A DNA stretch of 64,000 bases from CCMP332 sp040218795 (lineage in GTDB: Bacteria > Bacteroidota > Bacteroidia > Cytophagales > CCMP332): the NCBI GenBank assembly GCA_040218795.1, contig JAVJQT010000010.1, forward strand, positions 465,805 to 529,804, written 5' to 3'. Under the pieces are notes generated by a model. That model was not told the origin of the DNA. It did no database searches and saw only the letters and a program-made list of their open reading frames with translations. Of this stretch, positions 18,024 to 27,437 are shown one piece after another. How positions within the stretch are numbered: the stretch's first letter is position 1; every line of letters starts with the position of its first letter. The position numbers and the translations under genes are program-made.

Positions 18024-18413
18024 TCAAGCGTATTTGGGAGGCGGGCAATCTACTTCAAGAAATGGATCCTTGGATATTTTCTCACAATTTGAAATAAAAT
18101 ATGATTTTACAAGAATTTCTTTGCCCGGATTAAATATGATTTCTTCTGTTTCATTCTGGAAAAAAGCAAAGCTCAATACCGGGCTGAATACCGCTTTCTT
18201 TTCGGCTTCTTTTTCAGTTTCAGCTTTAAGCTTTTTCATCAAATAACATTGTCCATTACAATCAGAATCAGGGTTAAAACGATTTACACATAAATTATCG
18301 GCTATATAATCCCTGTTAAAATCAAAATGTACTTTTATAAAGGTCAGATTTATGCTGTGAACCAGCATTGCTGCTAAAAAGAAAAATGGCAATATGGTTT
18401 TTGACCATTTCAA
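18024..18413 (-). CDS. Small membrane-anchored protein with a CNGQC motif, unknown
   Basis: 129 residues with an N-terminal hydrophobic segment (about 7-26) and an F-N-R-D-Y-I-A-x-N-L-C-V-N-R motif leading into C52-N-G-Q-C56-Y-L-M-K-K-L. Two more Cys lie near the C-terminus. I associate the C-N-G-x-C-Y-L pattern with small Bacteroidota proteins near metal-uptake genes; this is recollection, not a search. The start is a TTG immediately after the MbnP copy 2 stop codon. It sits between the two MbnP/MbnH pairs and is probably co-transcribed. A metal-related role is inferred from the Cys pair and neighbours. Confidence 0.65.
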   Translation of the reverse strand: MKWSKTILPFFFLAAMLVHSINLTFIKVHFDFNRDYIADNLCVNRFNPDSDCNGQCYLMKKLKAETEKEAEKKAVFSPVLSFAFFQNETEEIIFNPGKEILVKSYFISNCEKISKDPFLEVDCPPPKYA

Positions 18414-19181
18414 TTATTCAATCGATGTAATTACAATCATCTCATTACCATAATTTTCTGAGATTAATGAAGCATTTGGACCACCCATTATATTTCTGTT
18501 ATTGGATTCTTTTAGTGAAAGCACATTGGGCTCGGTGTAAATTTTTTCCAAATCAACATTAAAATTGATGCTTCCTGCATTTTCTGATTGCAAGATTAAT
18601 GTATCTGAAAAACTAAATTGCGGTATTTCCAGATTAATCATATCACCTATGTGAGCGACCAATCCGGTGGAATTATTAGGAGTTGTGAGATTAGAAGAAA
18701 AATACCTTCCTTCCAGTAATAAAAACTTATAACCGGTATTCCAATCCCAGTACATGCCTTCCTGTTGAAACAGAATTGGAAAACTCTCCGGTTTGAAATT
18801 CATGGCAGAATCCATTCCGATGTGAAATTCAAGGGATGAATAATTGCCAATAGGGACTTCTTCAATGGTTAATTGAAAATTAGAAGCACCGTTGGAAGCT
18901 TTAACGAGATAATAACCCTCCTCATCAATCCATGCGCCACCTTCAGATTTTTTTAAAGTCAAATTACTTAAAATGAACTTGAACTGATCAATGCTCACCG
19001 TATCCTCATTGCCCAGTACATATCTTCCGGTCCCAAGCTCTATTGCCTCAGTACCAAGTTTAAACTCAAAATTTAAAACAAGGTCTGTAGTAGCTTGCGG
19101 TACAACTGCAGGGTCATCGTCATTATCACATGAAATAATTATGAATGAAGACAGGATGATTAGTGCAAAAAGATGTTTCAT
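18414..19181 (-). CDS. MbnP-like lipoprotein (copy 2)
   Basis: 255 residues with lipobox I-I-S-C then D-N-D-D-D. It is a divergent paralogue of the MbnP-like gene at 17160-17957: the same order of blocks (F-K-F-I-L-S-N-L, D-E-E-G-Y-Y-L-V, F-H-I-G-M-D and W-D-W-N-T-G-Y-K-F). It has fewer His than copy 1 (F-H-I and V-A-H-I-G), and lacks the C-terminal H-H. Different metal binding, or none, is possible. The start overlaps the upstream peroxidase gene (copy 2) by 4 nt. Confidence 0.75.
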   Translation of the reverse strand: MKHLFALIILSSFIIISCDNDDDPAVVPQATTDLVLNFEFKLGTEAIELGTGRYVLGNEDTVSIDQFKFILSNLTLKKSEGGAWIDEEGYYLVKASNGASNFQLTIEEVPIGNYSSLEFHIGMDSAMNFKPESFPILFQQEGMYWDWNTGYKFLLLEGRYFSSNLTTPNNSTGLVAHIGDMINLEIPQFSFSDTLILQSENAGSINFNVDLEKIYTEPNVLSLKESNNRNIMGGPNASLISENYGNEMIVITSIE

Positions 19182-20371
19182 TCTTCTAAAAATGGATTGG
19201 TAAACCGCGGATCATTAACTAATTCATTATCAGTAAGTGTTTTTAGAAAAGCAATAATTGCCGACTTTTCACTTTCCGTAAGACCCAATTGAATGGTTTT
19301 CCCATCGGGGCTATAAATAATATTTCCGTTGGGATCATTGCTTACTTCCATAAGCGTGCTTAGTGTGGTACTGACCTGAACATGTTCATTGTAATGATCT
19401 AATACCTCTTCCAAGGTATTAAACCGACCATCGTGCATGTAAGGAGCAGTTAATTCTATATTTCTTAAACTTGGAGTTTTAAATTTGCCTTTGTCTTCCG
19501 GATTATTGCTTACATTAAAATAGCCTTCGTCTTTTCTGCTTGCGTCTGATTCAAGGCCATTGTTTTTGATCCCCTGAGTTCCAATTAATTTATTGAAATT
19601 TACACTCACGTGACAATCACCGCAATTACCTCCTCTTCGGTATATGTTCAGCTGATTATCAGGATCCCAATAATAATCAGGGTGTGTGGTAAATAACTCT
19701 GATCCCAATTTCTCTTCTGCTGTGAAGCTTGCCTCCCCTCTTTTAAATTTATCGTATTTGGAATCCTTAGAGATGATCCCTTTTTCAAATTCTGTAATGG
19801 CCAGTGCAATTCTTTCAGGTGTAATCAAGGTGTCGCCATAAGCATGAAAAAATAAACTGTCGTACAATTCAAGCTTATACAGTCTATCAACAGCTTCTGC
19901 CAAAGTCAAATCCATTTCTATATGATCCTGAATTGGCATTAAAGCTTGTTCCTCCAAAGTTTTTGCACGCGCATCCCAGAAAAATAAATCTTCCCAAAGC
20001 ATATTTACCACAGACATGGCATTTCTTGGAGTGGGCTCGCCGTTCAGTCCAAGACTAAATTGTCGACCATCCGTAAATGCTTTATTCTGATGATGACATG
20101 AGCCGCATGATATTGTATTATTTCTGGAAAGTCGGTTCTCATAAAAGAGATGTCGTCCCAATTGAAATTTTTCTTCAATAATTTTATTGTCTGTTATTTC
20201 CGGAAAATATGCAGGTATTTCCAATTCTACTTCGGTGGGTTCATATACCCAGTTTTTCCCTTCGGGTGCAGGGTTATTTATAGGTGGATTTGTAGAATCA
20301 TCATCATTATTACAGGAGAAAACTGCAGATCCGATAAAAATAATTGATATGTAGATCCATTTATTTTTCAT
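19178..20371 (-). CDS. Dihaem cytochrome c peroxidase / MbnH-like lipoprotein (copy 2)
   Basis: 397 residues, lipobox V-F-S-C20. Haem motifs are C89-G-S-C-H93, followed by A-F-T-D-G, and C250-G-D-C-H254. Both the spacing between haems and the total length exceed copy 1, so the two are not recent duplicates. The A-P-Y-M-H-D-G-R-F block is shared. It heads the five-gene minus-strand run MbnH2 - MbnP2 - CNGQC protein - MbnP1 - MbnH1 and probably oxidises a residue of the MbnP encoded next. Confidence 0.84.
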   Translation of the reverse strand: MKNKWIYISIIFIGSAVFSCNNDDDSTNPPINNPAPEGKNWVYEPTEVELEIPAYFPEITDNKIIEEKFQLGRHLFYENRLSRNNTISCGSCHHQNKAFTDGRQFSLGLNGEPTPRNAMSVVNMLWEDLFFWDARAKTLEEQALMPIQDHIEMDLTLAEAVDRLYKLELYDSLFFHAYGDTLITPERIALAITEFEKGIISKDSKYDKFKRGEASFTAEEKLGSELFTTHPDYYWDPDNQLNIYRRGGNCGDCHVSVNFNKLIGTQGIKNNGLESDASRKDEGYFNVSNNPEDKGKFKTPSLRNIELTAPYMHDGRFNTLEEVLDHYNEHVQVSTTLSTLMEVSNDPNGNIIYSPDGKTIQLGLTESEKSAIIAFLKTLTDNELVNDPRFTNPFLEE

Positions 20372-20384
20372 GCGTCATCCTTAA

Positions 20385-20412
20385 AACTGAAAATGGCACC
20401 AAATGGTGCCAT
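20385..20412 (-). terminator. Hairpin downstream of mdh
   Basis: A 9-bp perfect inverted repeat AATGGCACC/GGTGCCATT with a 4-nt loop, followed on the minus strand by TTTTCAGTTTT. It lies between the mdh stop codon and the MbnH-like copy 2 start, so it probably ends the mdh transcript. Confidence 0.65.
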
Positions 20413-20430
20413 TCTTAAGAATTGATTTTA

Positions 20431-21360
20431 TTATTTCATATTATCCAGCACTGACATCACTTCAAATACGTGATCTCTGGACTGATTCATCAGTTCTTTT
20501 TCCTGATCATTCAAATCGAGTTCAATGATCTTTTCGACACCGTTTTTACCCAATATTACAGGGACACCCAGGTAACAGTTTTTAATTCCATATTCTCCAT
20601 CCAATTGAACACATACAGGGAACACTCTTTTTTGATCTTTTACAATTGCTTCAACCATTTGTGCAGCAGCTGAACCCGGTGCATACCAGGCCGAAGTACC
20701 CATCAATTTAACGAGTTCTCCTCCACCAAATTTTGTTCTCTCAACGATTTCCTCGAGCTTTTTAGAATCGATCATTTCAGTTACTGGTATCCCTCCCACA
20801 GTAGTATACCTCGGAAGTGGAACCATGGTATCACCATGACCGCCCAGAATCATCGCCTGAATATCTTTGGGAGAAACTTGTATAGCTTCGGCTAAAAATG
20901 CCCTGTATCTTGCCGTATCAAGTATGCCGGCCATACCCATTACTCTTGTTCTGGGCAATTTGGAAGTCAGATGTGCCTGATAAGTCATGACATCCAAAGG
21001 ATTAGAAACTACGATAATAATGGCATCAGGTGAATGTTTAATGACATTTTCTGTTACCATTTTTACAATACCGGCATTGGTTGAAATCAAGTCATCCCTT
21101 GTCATTCCCGGTTTTCTGGGCAATCCAGATGTGATTACTACGACATCCGATCCAGCGGTTTTCGAATAGTCATTGGTTGAACCGGAAGTATAACTATCAT
21201 AGGTATTGATTGGTGCTTTTTGCCAAATATCAAGTGCTTTTCCTTCTGCCAGGCCCTCTTTGATATCAACTATTATTATTTCCTTGGCTATTTCTTTATA
21301 CGCCAAGACGTCGGCACAAGTGGCTCCAACATTTCCGGCCCCTACTACTGTTACTTTCAT
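20431..21360 (-). CDS. mdh: Malate dehydrogenase (LDH-like type)
   Basis: 309 residues. The N-terminal G-A-G-N-V-G Rossmann motif and D32 in I-V-D-I indicate NAD preference. The active-site loop P-R-K-P-G-M-T-R carries the substrate Arg residues, and H175 is in G-G-H-G-D-T-M-V. Arg at 82 in the loop favours oxaloacetate over pyruvate. It catalyses malate/oxaloacetate interconversion in the citric acid cycle; sucC of the same cycle is in the window. It is a single gene with a terminator-like hairpin after it. Confidence 0.94.
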   Translation of the reverse strand: MKVTVVGAGNVGATCADVLAYKEIAKEIIIVDIKEGLAEGKALDIWQKAPINTYDSYTSGSTNDYSKTAGSDVVVITSGLPRKPGMTRDDLISTNAGIVKMVTENVIKHSPDAIIIVVSNPLDVMTYQAHLTSKLPRTRVMGMAGILDTARYRAFLAEAIQVSPKDIQAMILGGHGDTMVPLPRYTTVGGIPVTEMIDSKKLEEIVERTKFGGGELVKLMGTSAWYAPGSAAAQMVEAIVKDQKRVFPVCVQLDGEYGIKNCYLGVPVILGKNGVEKIIELDLNDQEKELMNQSRDHVFEVMSVLDNMK

Positions 21361-21429
21361 TTTTTAATGTTTTAAGATTGAATTAAGAATTTCCGCTAAA
21401 ATAATCAATTAGAACATTCTAAATACATT

Positions 21430-21954
21430 CTAAGAGATATTATCAAAAGCATTGGATAATTCGAAAAAGCCAAAAGATGATTTATAGGATTTATACAGGT
21501 TTTGATTTAATTCATAATAGGATTCCGCAAGGGCCTGAAGCATTTTAGCTTTGATCTCAATCTTTTTTTCGAATAAATCCAAGATATTAATTTGTGGAAT
21601 AACGTAAAGTTCACAGTGCTCGGATTCCACAATAGCATTGTAAATCCTTTCTGATTTTGCCAATAAGGAATTATCACCAAAACATGAGCCGGCAGTACGA
21701 TTGGTTAAGGTTTCGAATTTTTCTCCGATGTCAATGTTTAATGATACCTTTCCCGATTTAACTATATACAAGGCCTGACTTGGATCCCCTCTGAAAAATA
21801 CCACCTCATCTTTTTTGTATTTCCTTTGATGAAGGTAAGGGACAAGATGGGCTAAATCATCATTGTTCAAATATTTGAAAAGATTTATTTTGGACAGGAA
21901 TCTGAAAAAATTCAACTCTTCGAGTCCGTAGGATTTTCCAAATGGATTTTTCAT
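21430..21954 (-). CDS. Cyclic nucleotide-binding domain protein without a DNA-binding domain
   Basis: 174 residues with one cNMP-binding beta-roll: L-F-K-Y-L-N-N-D-D-L, F-F-R-G-D-P-S-Q-A-L-Y-I-V-K-S-G-K-V and F-G-D-N-S-L-L-A. After the roll come two helices but no recognisable helix-turn-helix. The usual phosphate-binding R in the cassette F-G-E-x-x-x-x-x-x-x-R-x-A is not obvious, so ligand binding is uncertain. Its start overlaps the tilS stop by 4 nt, so it is probably coexpressed with tilS. Confidence 0.78.
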   Translation of the reverse strand: MKNPFGKSYGLEELNFFRFLSKINLFKYLNNDDLAHLVPYLHQRKYKKDEVVFFRGDPSQALYIVKSGKVSLNIDIGEKFETLTNRTAGSCFGDNSLLAKSERIYNAIVESEHCELYVIPQINILDLFEKKIEIKAKMLQALAESYYELNQNLYKSYKSSFGFFELSNAFDNIS

Positions 21955-23267
21955 GATACTTCTAGTCTTAAGGCCTGTTTTGTATTATCGGTAATCCGGT
22001 ATTTTTCACTAATTCTTTGACCTACAACCCAAACTATATCTTGGCCGGACAACAAGACATATTGATTTTTTTTGAAATTCAGAGGAACTTTAAGATCAAT
22101 TAAAAAATCACTGATTTTTTTTTCTCCTTTCATTCCTAGGGGTTGAAATTTATCACCTTCTTGCCAGGGTCTTAATTTTAACGGATATGTGATCAAACCC
22201 GCATCTAGAATGGCTACATTATTGTTTTTTTCTATTCTGAAATCCTTTTTTAAGTGATTGGCCTTAATAGAAGAATTCTCCAAATGATCTAAATCCTCCG
22301 GCTTTTCAATTATTAACTCCTCTGCAATTTTGTTTCTTAGTGTGATAATAAAATTTGTTCTGTCCTTCACGCACATATATTCTTCCGTATAAAAGGATTT
22401 CCCACTTTCAGAATTTATACTTTTTACCATGTCCTGAAATTGCTTAAAATTAAATTTCAGGGTTTTAAGGTATTCCCAAAAAATGAGTAGTTCTTCCGGT
22501 TTATTTCTTAGACGGGAAATATTTATACTAATAGCATCTTTTTTTTCTTGTATCCAATCCGACTTTGCTTCCTTCAATTTGGACTCCAAATAAAAGCTTA
22601 ATAAATGCATTTGATTGGAGGCGTCAGAAAAGGTCTTTAAATAGGATGGGTTGATTTCTTCTGCAACGGGTACAATTTTATGACGGACTACATTGCGCTG
22701 ATAATATAAAGAAGAATTGCTTTTATCTTCTCTCCAATTCAGCCCGGTTTTGGAAGCATATTCCTCAATATCCTTTTTGGAAAAGGAAATCAAGGGCCTG
22801 ATTATATTATTATTGATATCCGGTATACCTGAAATAGATGAATAGGTGCCCGATTTAATAAAGTTTAAAATTGCAGTTTCAAAACTATCATCTAAGTGGT
22901 GAGCGGTTAATAGATAATCGTAATTGAAATTATTCATGACCTGTTCAAAAAATTCATAGCGAATTTTTCGAGCTGCCATTTGTACTGACATTTTCCATTC
23001 ATCCGCTTTGATTCCGGCATTTTCTCGATGAGCATAAAATGGCACTTCAAATCGTTTTGACAAATCCTTGACAAACTGTTCATCCTTTTCCGAATCTTCT
23101 TCTCTCAAAAGAAAATTTACATGCGCTATTGCAAATTCATAGTCTGTTTTACTTAGCAAATCGCATAATACCACTGAATCGATACCGCCGCTAACCGCTA
23201 TTAGAAGTCTGTTTTTTTTCTTAAGTCTATACCTTGTTTTAAGTAAATTTGAGAAATGCTCTAACAT
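21951..23267 (-). CDS. tilS: tRNA(Ile)-lysidine synthase
   Basis: 438 residues. The PP-loop S-G-G-I-D-S at residues 25-30 binds ATP. The A-H-H-L-D-D-S-F-E-T motif and a C-terminal TilS domain (K-I-S-D-F-L-I-D-L-K-V-P) are present. It converts C34 of the CAU-anticodon tRNA(Ile2) to lysidine so that the tRNA reads AUA. It is essential in most bacteria. It is divergent from the OstA-like gene, with about 35 nt between the start codons. Confidence 0.92.
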   Translation of the reverse strand: MLEHFSNLLKTRYRLKKKNRLLIAVSGGIDSVVLCDLLSKTDYEFAIAHVNFLLREEDSEKDEQFVKDLSKRFEVPFYAHRENAGIKADEWKMSVQMAARKIRYEFFEQVMNNFNYDYLLTAHHLDDSFETAILNFIKSGTYSSISGIPDINNNIIRPLISFSKKDIEEYASKTGLNWREDKSNSSLYYQRNVVRHKIVPVAEEINPSYLKTFSDASNQMHLLSFYLESKLKEAKSDWIQEKKDAISINISRLRNKPEELLIFWEYLKTLKFNFKQFQDMVKSINSESGKSFYTEEYMCVKDRTNFIITLRNKIAEELIIEKPEDLDHLENSSIKANHLKKDFRIEKNNNVAILDAGLITYPLKLRPWQEGDKFQPLGMKGEKKISDFLIDLKVPLNFKKNQYVLLSGQDIVWVVGQRISEKYRITDNTKQALRLEVS

Positions 23268-23302
23268 ATTCTGCTAGTCGGAGTAAATTTGTACGCTTCA
23301 GG

Positions 23303-24817
23303 ATGAAAATTTACAAGCTTTATATTGTTTTTACACTTTTATTTTTACAAAATGGCCTATTGAGGGCTCAAAATGTAATTATTAAGCAAACGGATGTTTT
23401 TAAAAGTGGAAAATTCAAGGATCAAAAGATCAATAAACTTTTGGGGAATGTCATATTACAGCAAAAAGATATAACCCTGTACTGTGATTCAGCCTACCAA
23501 TATGTAAAAAACAATAATAAGCTTGAAACCTTTGGGCGTGTTAAACTGGTCAAATCGGATACCGTAACATTGACCTGTGATAAGTTGACTTATGAAGGCA
23601 GTCAAAAGCTTGCCAAAGCGAGAAAGAACGTAATTCTTACTGATCCGCAAATGAAGCTTTATACAGATAATCTCGACTTTGACCTAAACAGTAATCAGGC
23701 CTCTTATGTAAAAGGTGGTAAAATTATTAACGGGGATAATACTTTAACCAGCGAGAAGGGCAGGTATGACACCGATCTTAAAATGATGCATTTCAAAAAA
23801 GATGTGCATTTGCTCTCACCTGAAAGAGAAATGTTTTCAGATACCATGGATTACCACACCGAAAGAAAAATAGTTTATTTCACCGGCCCCACAAAAATCA
23901 TCAGCGAAAGTGGTACGGTTTATACTGAAAGCGGGCAATACGACACACAGGCAAAACTCTCCAATCTCAATGCCAGAAACCGGCTTGAAAACGAAGAGTA
24001 TATAATGGAAGCCAATGAAATGATATTTTCCCAAAATGGTAATTCGGGCAAAGCCTGGGGGGAGGTTTTTCTATACTCCAAAGAGGAAAATATTATTTTG
24101 ACCGGTGACATCATGCTATTTGGAGGAGAAAGCGGACGCTCAAAATTATGGGGCAATACGCTTATGCTTTATCCCATGGAAGACGATACGCTTTACATGC
24201 GAGCCGACACACTTATTTCTGAAACAGTGGATTCTACTGAGGACAAAAAAATTCTGGGTTATCGCAATGTGAAAATTTACAAAACAGATATGCAGGGAAA
24301 ATGTGATTCCATGGTATATAATTCAGCGGATTCAATGATAACATTTTTTAATGATCCGGTTATCTGGGCAGAAAAGAATCAAATGACCGCTGACACTATA
24401 TCCATTCAAATGGCCAATGGGGCTATAGATAAAGTATTTATGGATATCAATGCATTTATTATTTCTCAGGATACCATCGGCAATTATAATCAGGTAAAAG
24501 GAAGACATGTAGTGGCCCAGTTCGACTCCGTTTTCATTCGTCAAATCGTTATAGACGGCAATGGTGAGAGCATTTATTTTGCACTTAAGGAAGAAGACCT
24601 GAGTGTAATTGGCATGAACAGGGTTTTATGCAGCAATATGACCCTGGATTTTGCAGATAAAGAATTGCAATTCATACATTTTTATGTGGAACCCGATGCT
24701 AAATTCATACCCCCGCAGGAACTATTGGATCCTGAAAAACGATTAAGAGGATTTATCTGGAGACAAAGCGAAAAACCGAGCAGGGAATCTGTCATTTACC
24801 ACGAAAAAATTAATTGA
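23303..24817 (+). CDS. OstA/LptA-like LPS transport protein, secreted
   Basis: About 504 residues from M-K-I-Y-K-L, with a signal peptide ending near L-R-A-Q. Repeating OstA/LptA beta-jellyroll units follow, seen as recurrent pieces of the form G-N-V-x-L-x-x-x-D-x-x-L-x-C-D-S-A and T-D-N-L-D-F-D. This long form is usual in Bacteroidota and is thought to form the periplasmic bridge carrying LPS to the outer membrane. An in-frame ATG 18 codons upstream lies beside the tilS start and would displace the signal peptide. Confidence 0.82.
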   Translation: MKIYKLYIVFTLLFLQNGLLRAQNVIIKQTDVFKSGKFKDQKINKLLGNVILQQKDITLYCDSAYQYVKNNNKLETFGRVKLVKSDTVTLTCDKLTYEGSQKLAKARKNVILTDPQMKLYTDNLDFDLNSNQASYVKGGKIINGDNTLTSEKGRYDTDLKMMHFKKDVHLLSPEREMFSDTMDYHTERKIVYFTGPTKIISESGTVYTESGQYDTQAKLSNLNARNRLENEEYIMEANEMIFSQNGNSGKAWGEVFLYSKEENIILTGDIMLFGGESGRSKLWGNTLMLYPMEDDTLYMRADTLISETVDSTEDKKILGYRNVKIYKTDMQGKCDSMVYNSADSMITFFNDPVIWAEKNQMTADTISIQMANGAIDKVFMDINAFIISQDTIGNYNQVKGRHVVAQFDSVFIRQIVIDGNGESIYFALKEEDLSVIGMNRVLCSNMTLDFADKELQFIHFYVEPDAKFIPPQELLDPEKRLRGFIWRQSEKPSRESVIYHEKIN

Positions 24818-24818
24818 T

Positions 24819-25736
24819 ATGGGACTGTTGTTTAACAATTTTGAAGAATGGAAAGCCTACTGTGATGAAAACAAACTAAAGTTGTTTGAACCAGTACTAT
24901 CCTATGAAACAGAGCAAAAGTCTCGCGATGAAAAAAGCATTTGGGATCATTTGCAGAAGGCCTATGATGTGATGCGTGAAGCAGTAGATACCGGATTGAA
25001 AGAGGATATGAAATCGAGATCGGGTATGATCAATAACGGTGCAAAAAAAGTATATCAAAATAAGCATACATTGTTATCGCCTGAATTTCAGAAACTCGTA
25101 TCAAGGGCTTTAGCTGCGAAAGAAGTGAATAGCTGTATGGGCAGAATCGTTGCAGCTCCCACTGCAGGTGCTTCGGGAATATTGCCGGGCATATTGTACA
25201 CAGCCCAGGAAATTCACGGATTTACCGATAAGCAAATTCTGGAAGGCCTTCTGGTTGGAGCCGGAATAGCATTGATTATAGAAAGAAATGCGAGCATTGC
25301 GGGATCTGTAGGCGGCTGCCAGGCAGAAACAGGAAGTGCTGCGGCCATGGGCTCTGGTGCCTTGGTTTATTTAATGGGGGGAACAAATACACAAGTTTTC
25401 AATGCCGTTGCCATCACCATTCAATGCATGCTCGGATTGGTTTGCGACCCGGTTGCCGGTTTAGTTGAGATTCCTTGTGTGGTAAGAAATGCCAGTGGTG
25501 CAGCAATTGCCTTTACCTCAGCTCAAATTGCCATTGCCGATGTTGATTCTGTAATTCCTGTTGATGAGTGTGTAATGGCCATGGGAGAAATTGGACAAAG
25601 CATGGAAGCACGTTATAAGGAAACCGCATTGGGTGGATTGGCGGCCACGCCTACCGGGCAAAGAATCAGTAAAAAAGTTTTGATTCACGATATTGAAATG
25701 ATGCCTGACGAAGACAATAAAGAAGAAGGCGATTAA
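24819..25736 (+). CDS. sdaAA: L-serine ammonia-lyase, alpha-type domain
   Basis: 305 residues covering the catalytic domain of iron-sulfur L-serine dehydratase. C167 (V-G-G-C), C209 (L-V-C-D-P-V) and C220 (E-I-P-C) have the spacing of the three [4Fe-4S] ligands known from the Legionella enzyme (42 and 11 residues apart). The S-A-A-A-M-G-S-G region is typical. It deaminates serine to pyruvate. No beta (SdaAB) gene adjoins; it may be encoded elsewhere. The start follows the OstA-like stop by 1 nt. Confidence 0.88.
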   Translation: MGLLFNNFEEWKAYCDENKLKLFEPVLSYETEQKSRDEKSIWDHLQKAYDVMREAVDTGLKEDMKSRSGMINNGAKKVYQNKHTLLSPEFQKLVSRALAAKEVNSCMGRIVAAPTAGASGILPGILYTAQEIHGFTDKQILEGLLVGAGIALIIERNASIAGSVGGCQAETGSAAAMGSGALVYLMGGTNTQVFNAVAITIQCMLGLVCDPVAGLVEIPCVVRNASGAAIAFTSAQIAIADVDSVIPVDECVMAMGEIGQSMEARYKETALGGLAATPTGQRISKKVLIHDIEMMPDEDNKEEGD

Positions 25737-26701
25737 TTAATTACGCTGTAGGTGTAAACAACATAGAATAATAATAATACAACACCTTCCACACGGCCCA
25801 GTTTTTTTCTGATTAAAGCAAGAATTAATACCAAAACAGTAATTCCCATCATCCATATCATGTCGTATTCCAAAATTACCGGGTCAATAGTGATATTTTG
25901 AATCATACTTGTTATTCCGAGGATGGATAGAATATTGAAAATATTTGATCCGAGAAGATTTCCAAGCGCCAGATCCGTTTGTTTTTTGTAGGCAGCTATT
26001 GCAGAAGTAACCAATTCAGGAAGACTTGTGCCGAGTGCAACTAGAGTAATTCCTATCACCCTTTCCGATACACCAAGACGCAAAGCAATTTTTTCTGCAC
26101 CTTCTACAAACCATTCTGCGCCGTAAAACAAACCGGCACAACCAATTGCGATCATTAAAATATCAATTAAGAGGGCTCTGGTTGATTGTTCGGGTTCTGT
26201 CAATTCATGTTCTTCCATCAATGCTTCCTTGGCCTTGGTATCTTTCCTGCTTTTTATCATAGAAAAAGAGGTAAAAGCTATCAGCATTGAAAAGAACAAA
26301 AGACCTTCCCAGAATTCTATTGTGCGATTGTTCCACAATAATTCAGAGCTTACGAAAAGCATAAGAATTGAGGCAAAAAAGGTCATCGGCCAATCGTACC
26401 GCAATGTATTTTTTTCAATGTAGATATCTGATACTACTGCTGTAAAGCCAAGTACTAATCCCAGGTTGCAAATATTTGAACCAACAACATTTCCCATGGC
26501 CAGGTCATCGATTCCGGATAATACGGATTTAACACTTATAAGTAATTCAGGGGCAGAGGTGCCAAAAGCGACAATGGTAAGACCAACTACAAGGGGTGAT
26601 ATTTTTAATCTTAAAGCGATATTGGAAGCACCCCGGACAAGAAACTCTCCTCCCGAAATAAGTACAACCAAACCAAGTATAAGAAAAAATAAGTCTATCA
26701 T
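25733..26701 (-). CDS. Calcium/sodium antiporter, CaCA family (YrbG-like)
   Basis: 322 residues, about ten membrane helices in two inverted halves. The alpha repeats are G-L-T-I-V-A-F-G-T-S-A-P-E-L near residue 42 and G-I-T-L-V-A-L-G-T-S-L-P-E-L near residue 217, which supply the conserved acidic residues. It exchanges Ca2+ for Na+ or H+ across the inner membrane. It is convergent with sdaAA (4-nt overlap) and lies 6 nt after upp on the same strand. Confidence 0.9.
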   Translation of the reverse strand: MIDLFFLILGLVVLISGGEFLVRGASNIALRLKISPLVVGLTIVAFGTSAPELLISVKSVLSGIDDLAMGNVVGSNICNLGLVLGFTAVVSDIYIEKNTLRYDWPMTFFASILMLFVSSELLWNNRTIEFWEGLLFFSMLIAFTSFSMIKSRKDTKAKEALMEEHELTEPEQSTRALLIDILMIAIGCAGLFYGAEWFVEGAEKIALRLGVSERVIGITLVALGTSLPELVTSAIAAYKKQTDLALGNLLGSNIFNILSILGITSMIQNITIDPVILEYDMIWMMGITVLVLILALIRKKLGRVEGVVLLLFYVVYTYSVIN

Positions 26702-26707
26702 TTAATA

Positions 26708-27349
26708 CTATATTTTTTCACCAAAAGACAAATCTCCGGCATCTCCCAATCCGGGAACAATATATGCATGTTCGTTGAGGTGATCATCCATATCTACCGT
26801 CCAGATCTCGCTTTCAATATTTTGTTTAATATATTCAATTCCATCAATACTTGCCACCAGAGCAGCAATATGTATTGATTTTGGCTTAAAATTTTCCCTA
26901 ATACCCTTTACGGCTTTCACAAAAGACTTTCCTGTAGCCAACATTGGATCTACAATGATCAAATCTTTATTATCCAGATTGGGCTTTGTGAAATAGCTGG
27001 CTTCAATTTGAATTTCATCTTTATTACCCGAAGTAGATCTATAGGCTCCTAAAAATCCGCAATCGGATTTATCAAAGACATTAAGAAAACCCTGAAAAAA
27101 TGGCATTCCGGCCCTCATAACACAAACTAAATTGGGATATTCCAGCAGTCCATTCTGTTTTTTTACACCAAGGGGGGTCTGTATTTCCATACTTTCATAG
27201 CTCAAGGACTTGGAAATTTCATAGGCAAGTAAAGAACCCAATCGTTCGATATTTGATCTAAATTTCGCCCTATCCTTCTGTATGTGCTTGTCTCTCAATT
27301 CGATAAGGATATTATTAGCAATACTGTTCTCCTTCGCTAGTATAAACAT
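26708..27349 (-). CDS. upp: Uracil phosphoribosyltransferase
   Basis: 213 residues. The PRPP loop is I-V-D-P-M-L-A-T-G-K-S, and the uracil-binding C-terminus is G-L-G-D-A-G-D. M-R-A-G-M-P-F is the conserved P-loop-side motif. It salvages uracil to UMP with PRPP. It lies 6 nt upstream of the antiporter gene on the same strand. Confidence 0.93.
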   Translation of the reverse strand: MFILAKENSIANNILIELRDKHIQKDRAKFRSNIERLGSLLAYEISKSLSYESMEIQTPLGVKKQNGLLEYPNLVCVMRAGMPFFQGFLNVFDKSDCGFLGAYRSTSGNKDEIQIEASYFTKPNLDNKDLIIVDPMLATGKSFVKAVKGIRENFKPKSIHIAALVASIDGIEYIKQNIESEIWTVDMDDHLNEHAYIVPGLGDAGDLSFGEKI

Positions 27350-27437
27350 TAAAGGTTTTCCCGATTAAATCCAGGAGTTCAAATATATAGAAATTAAACT
27401 TTGAGCTAATTATCTTTGTCAATATTAATAAAGGATT

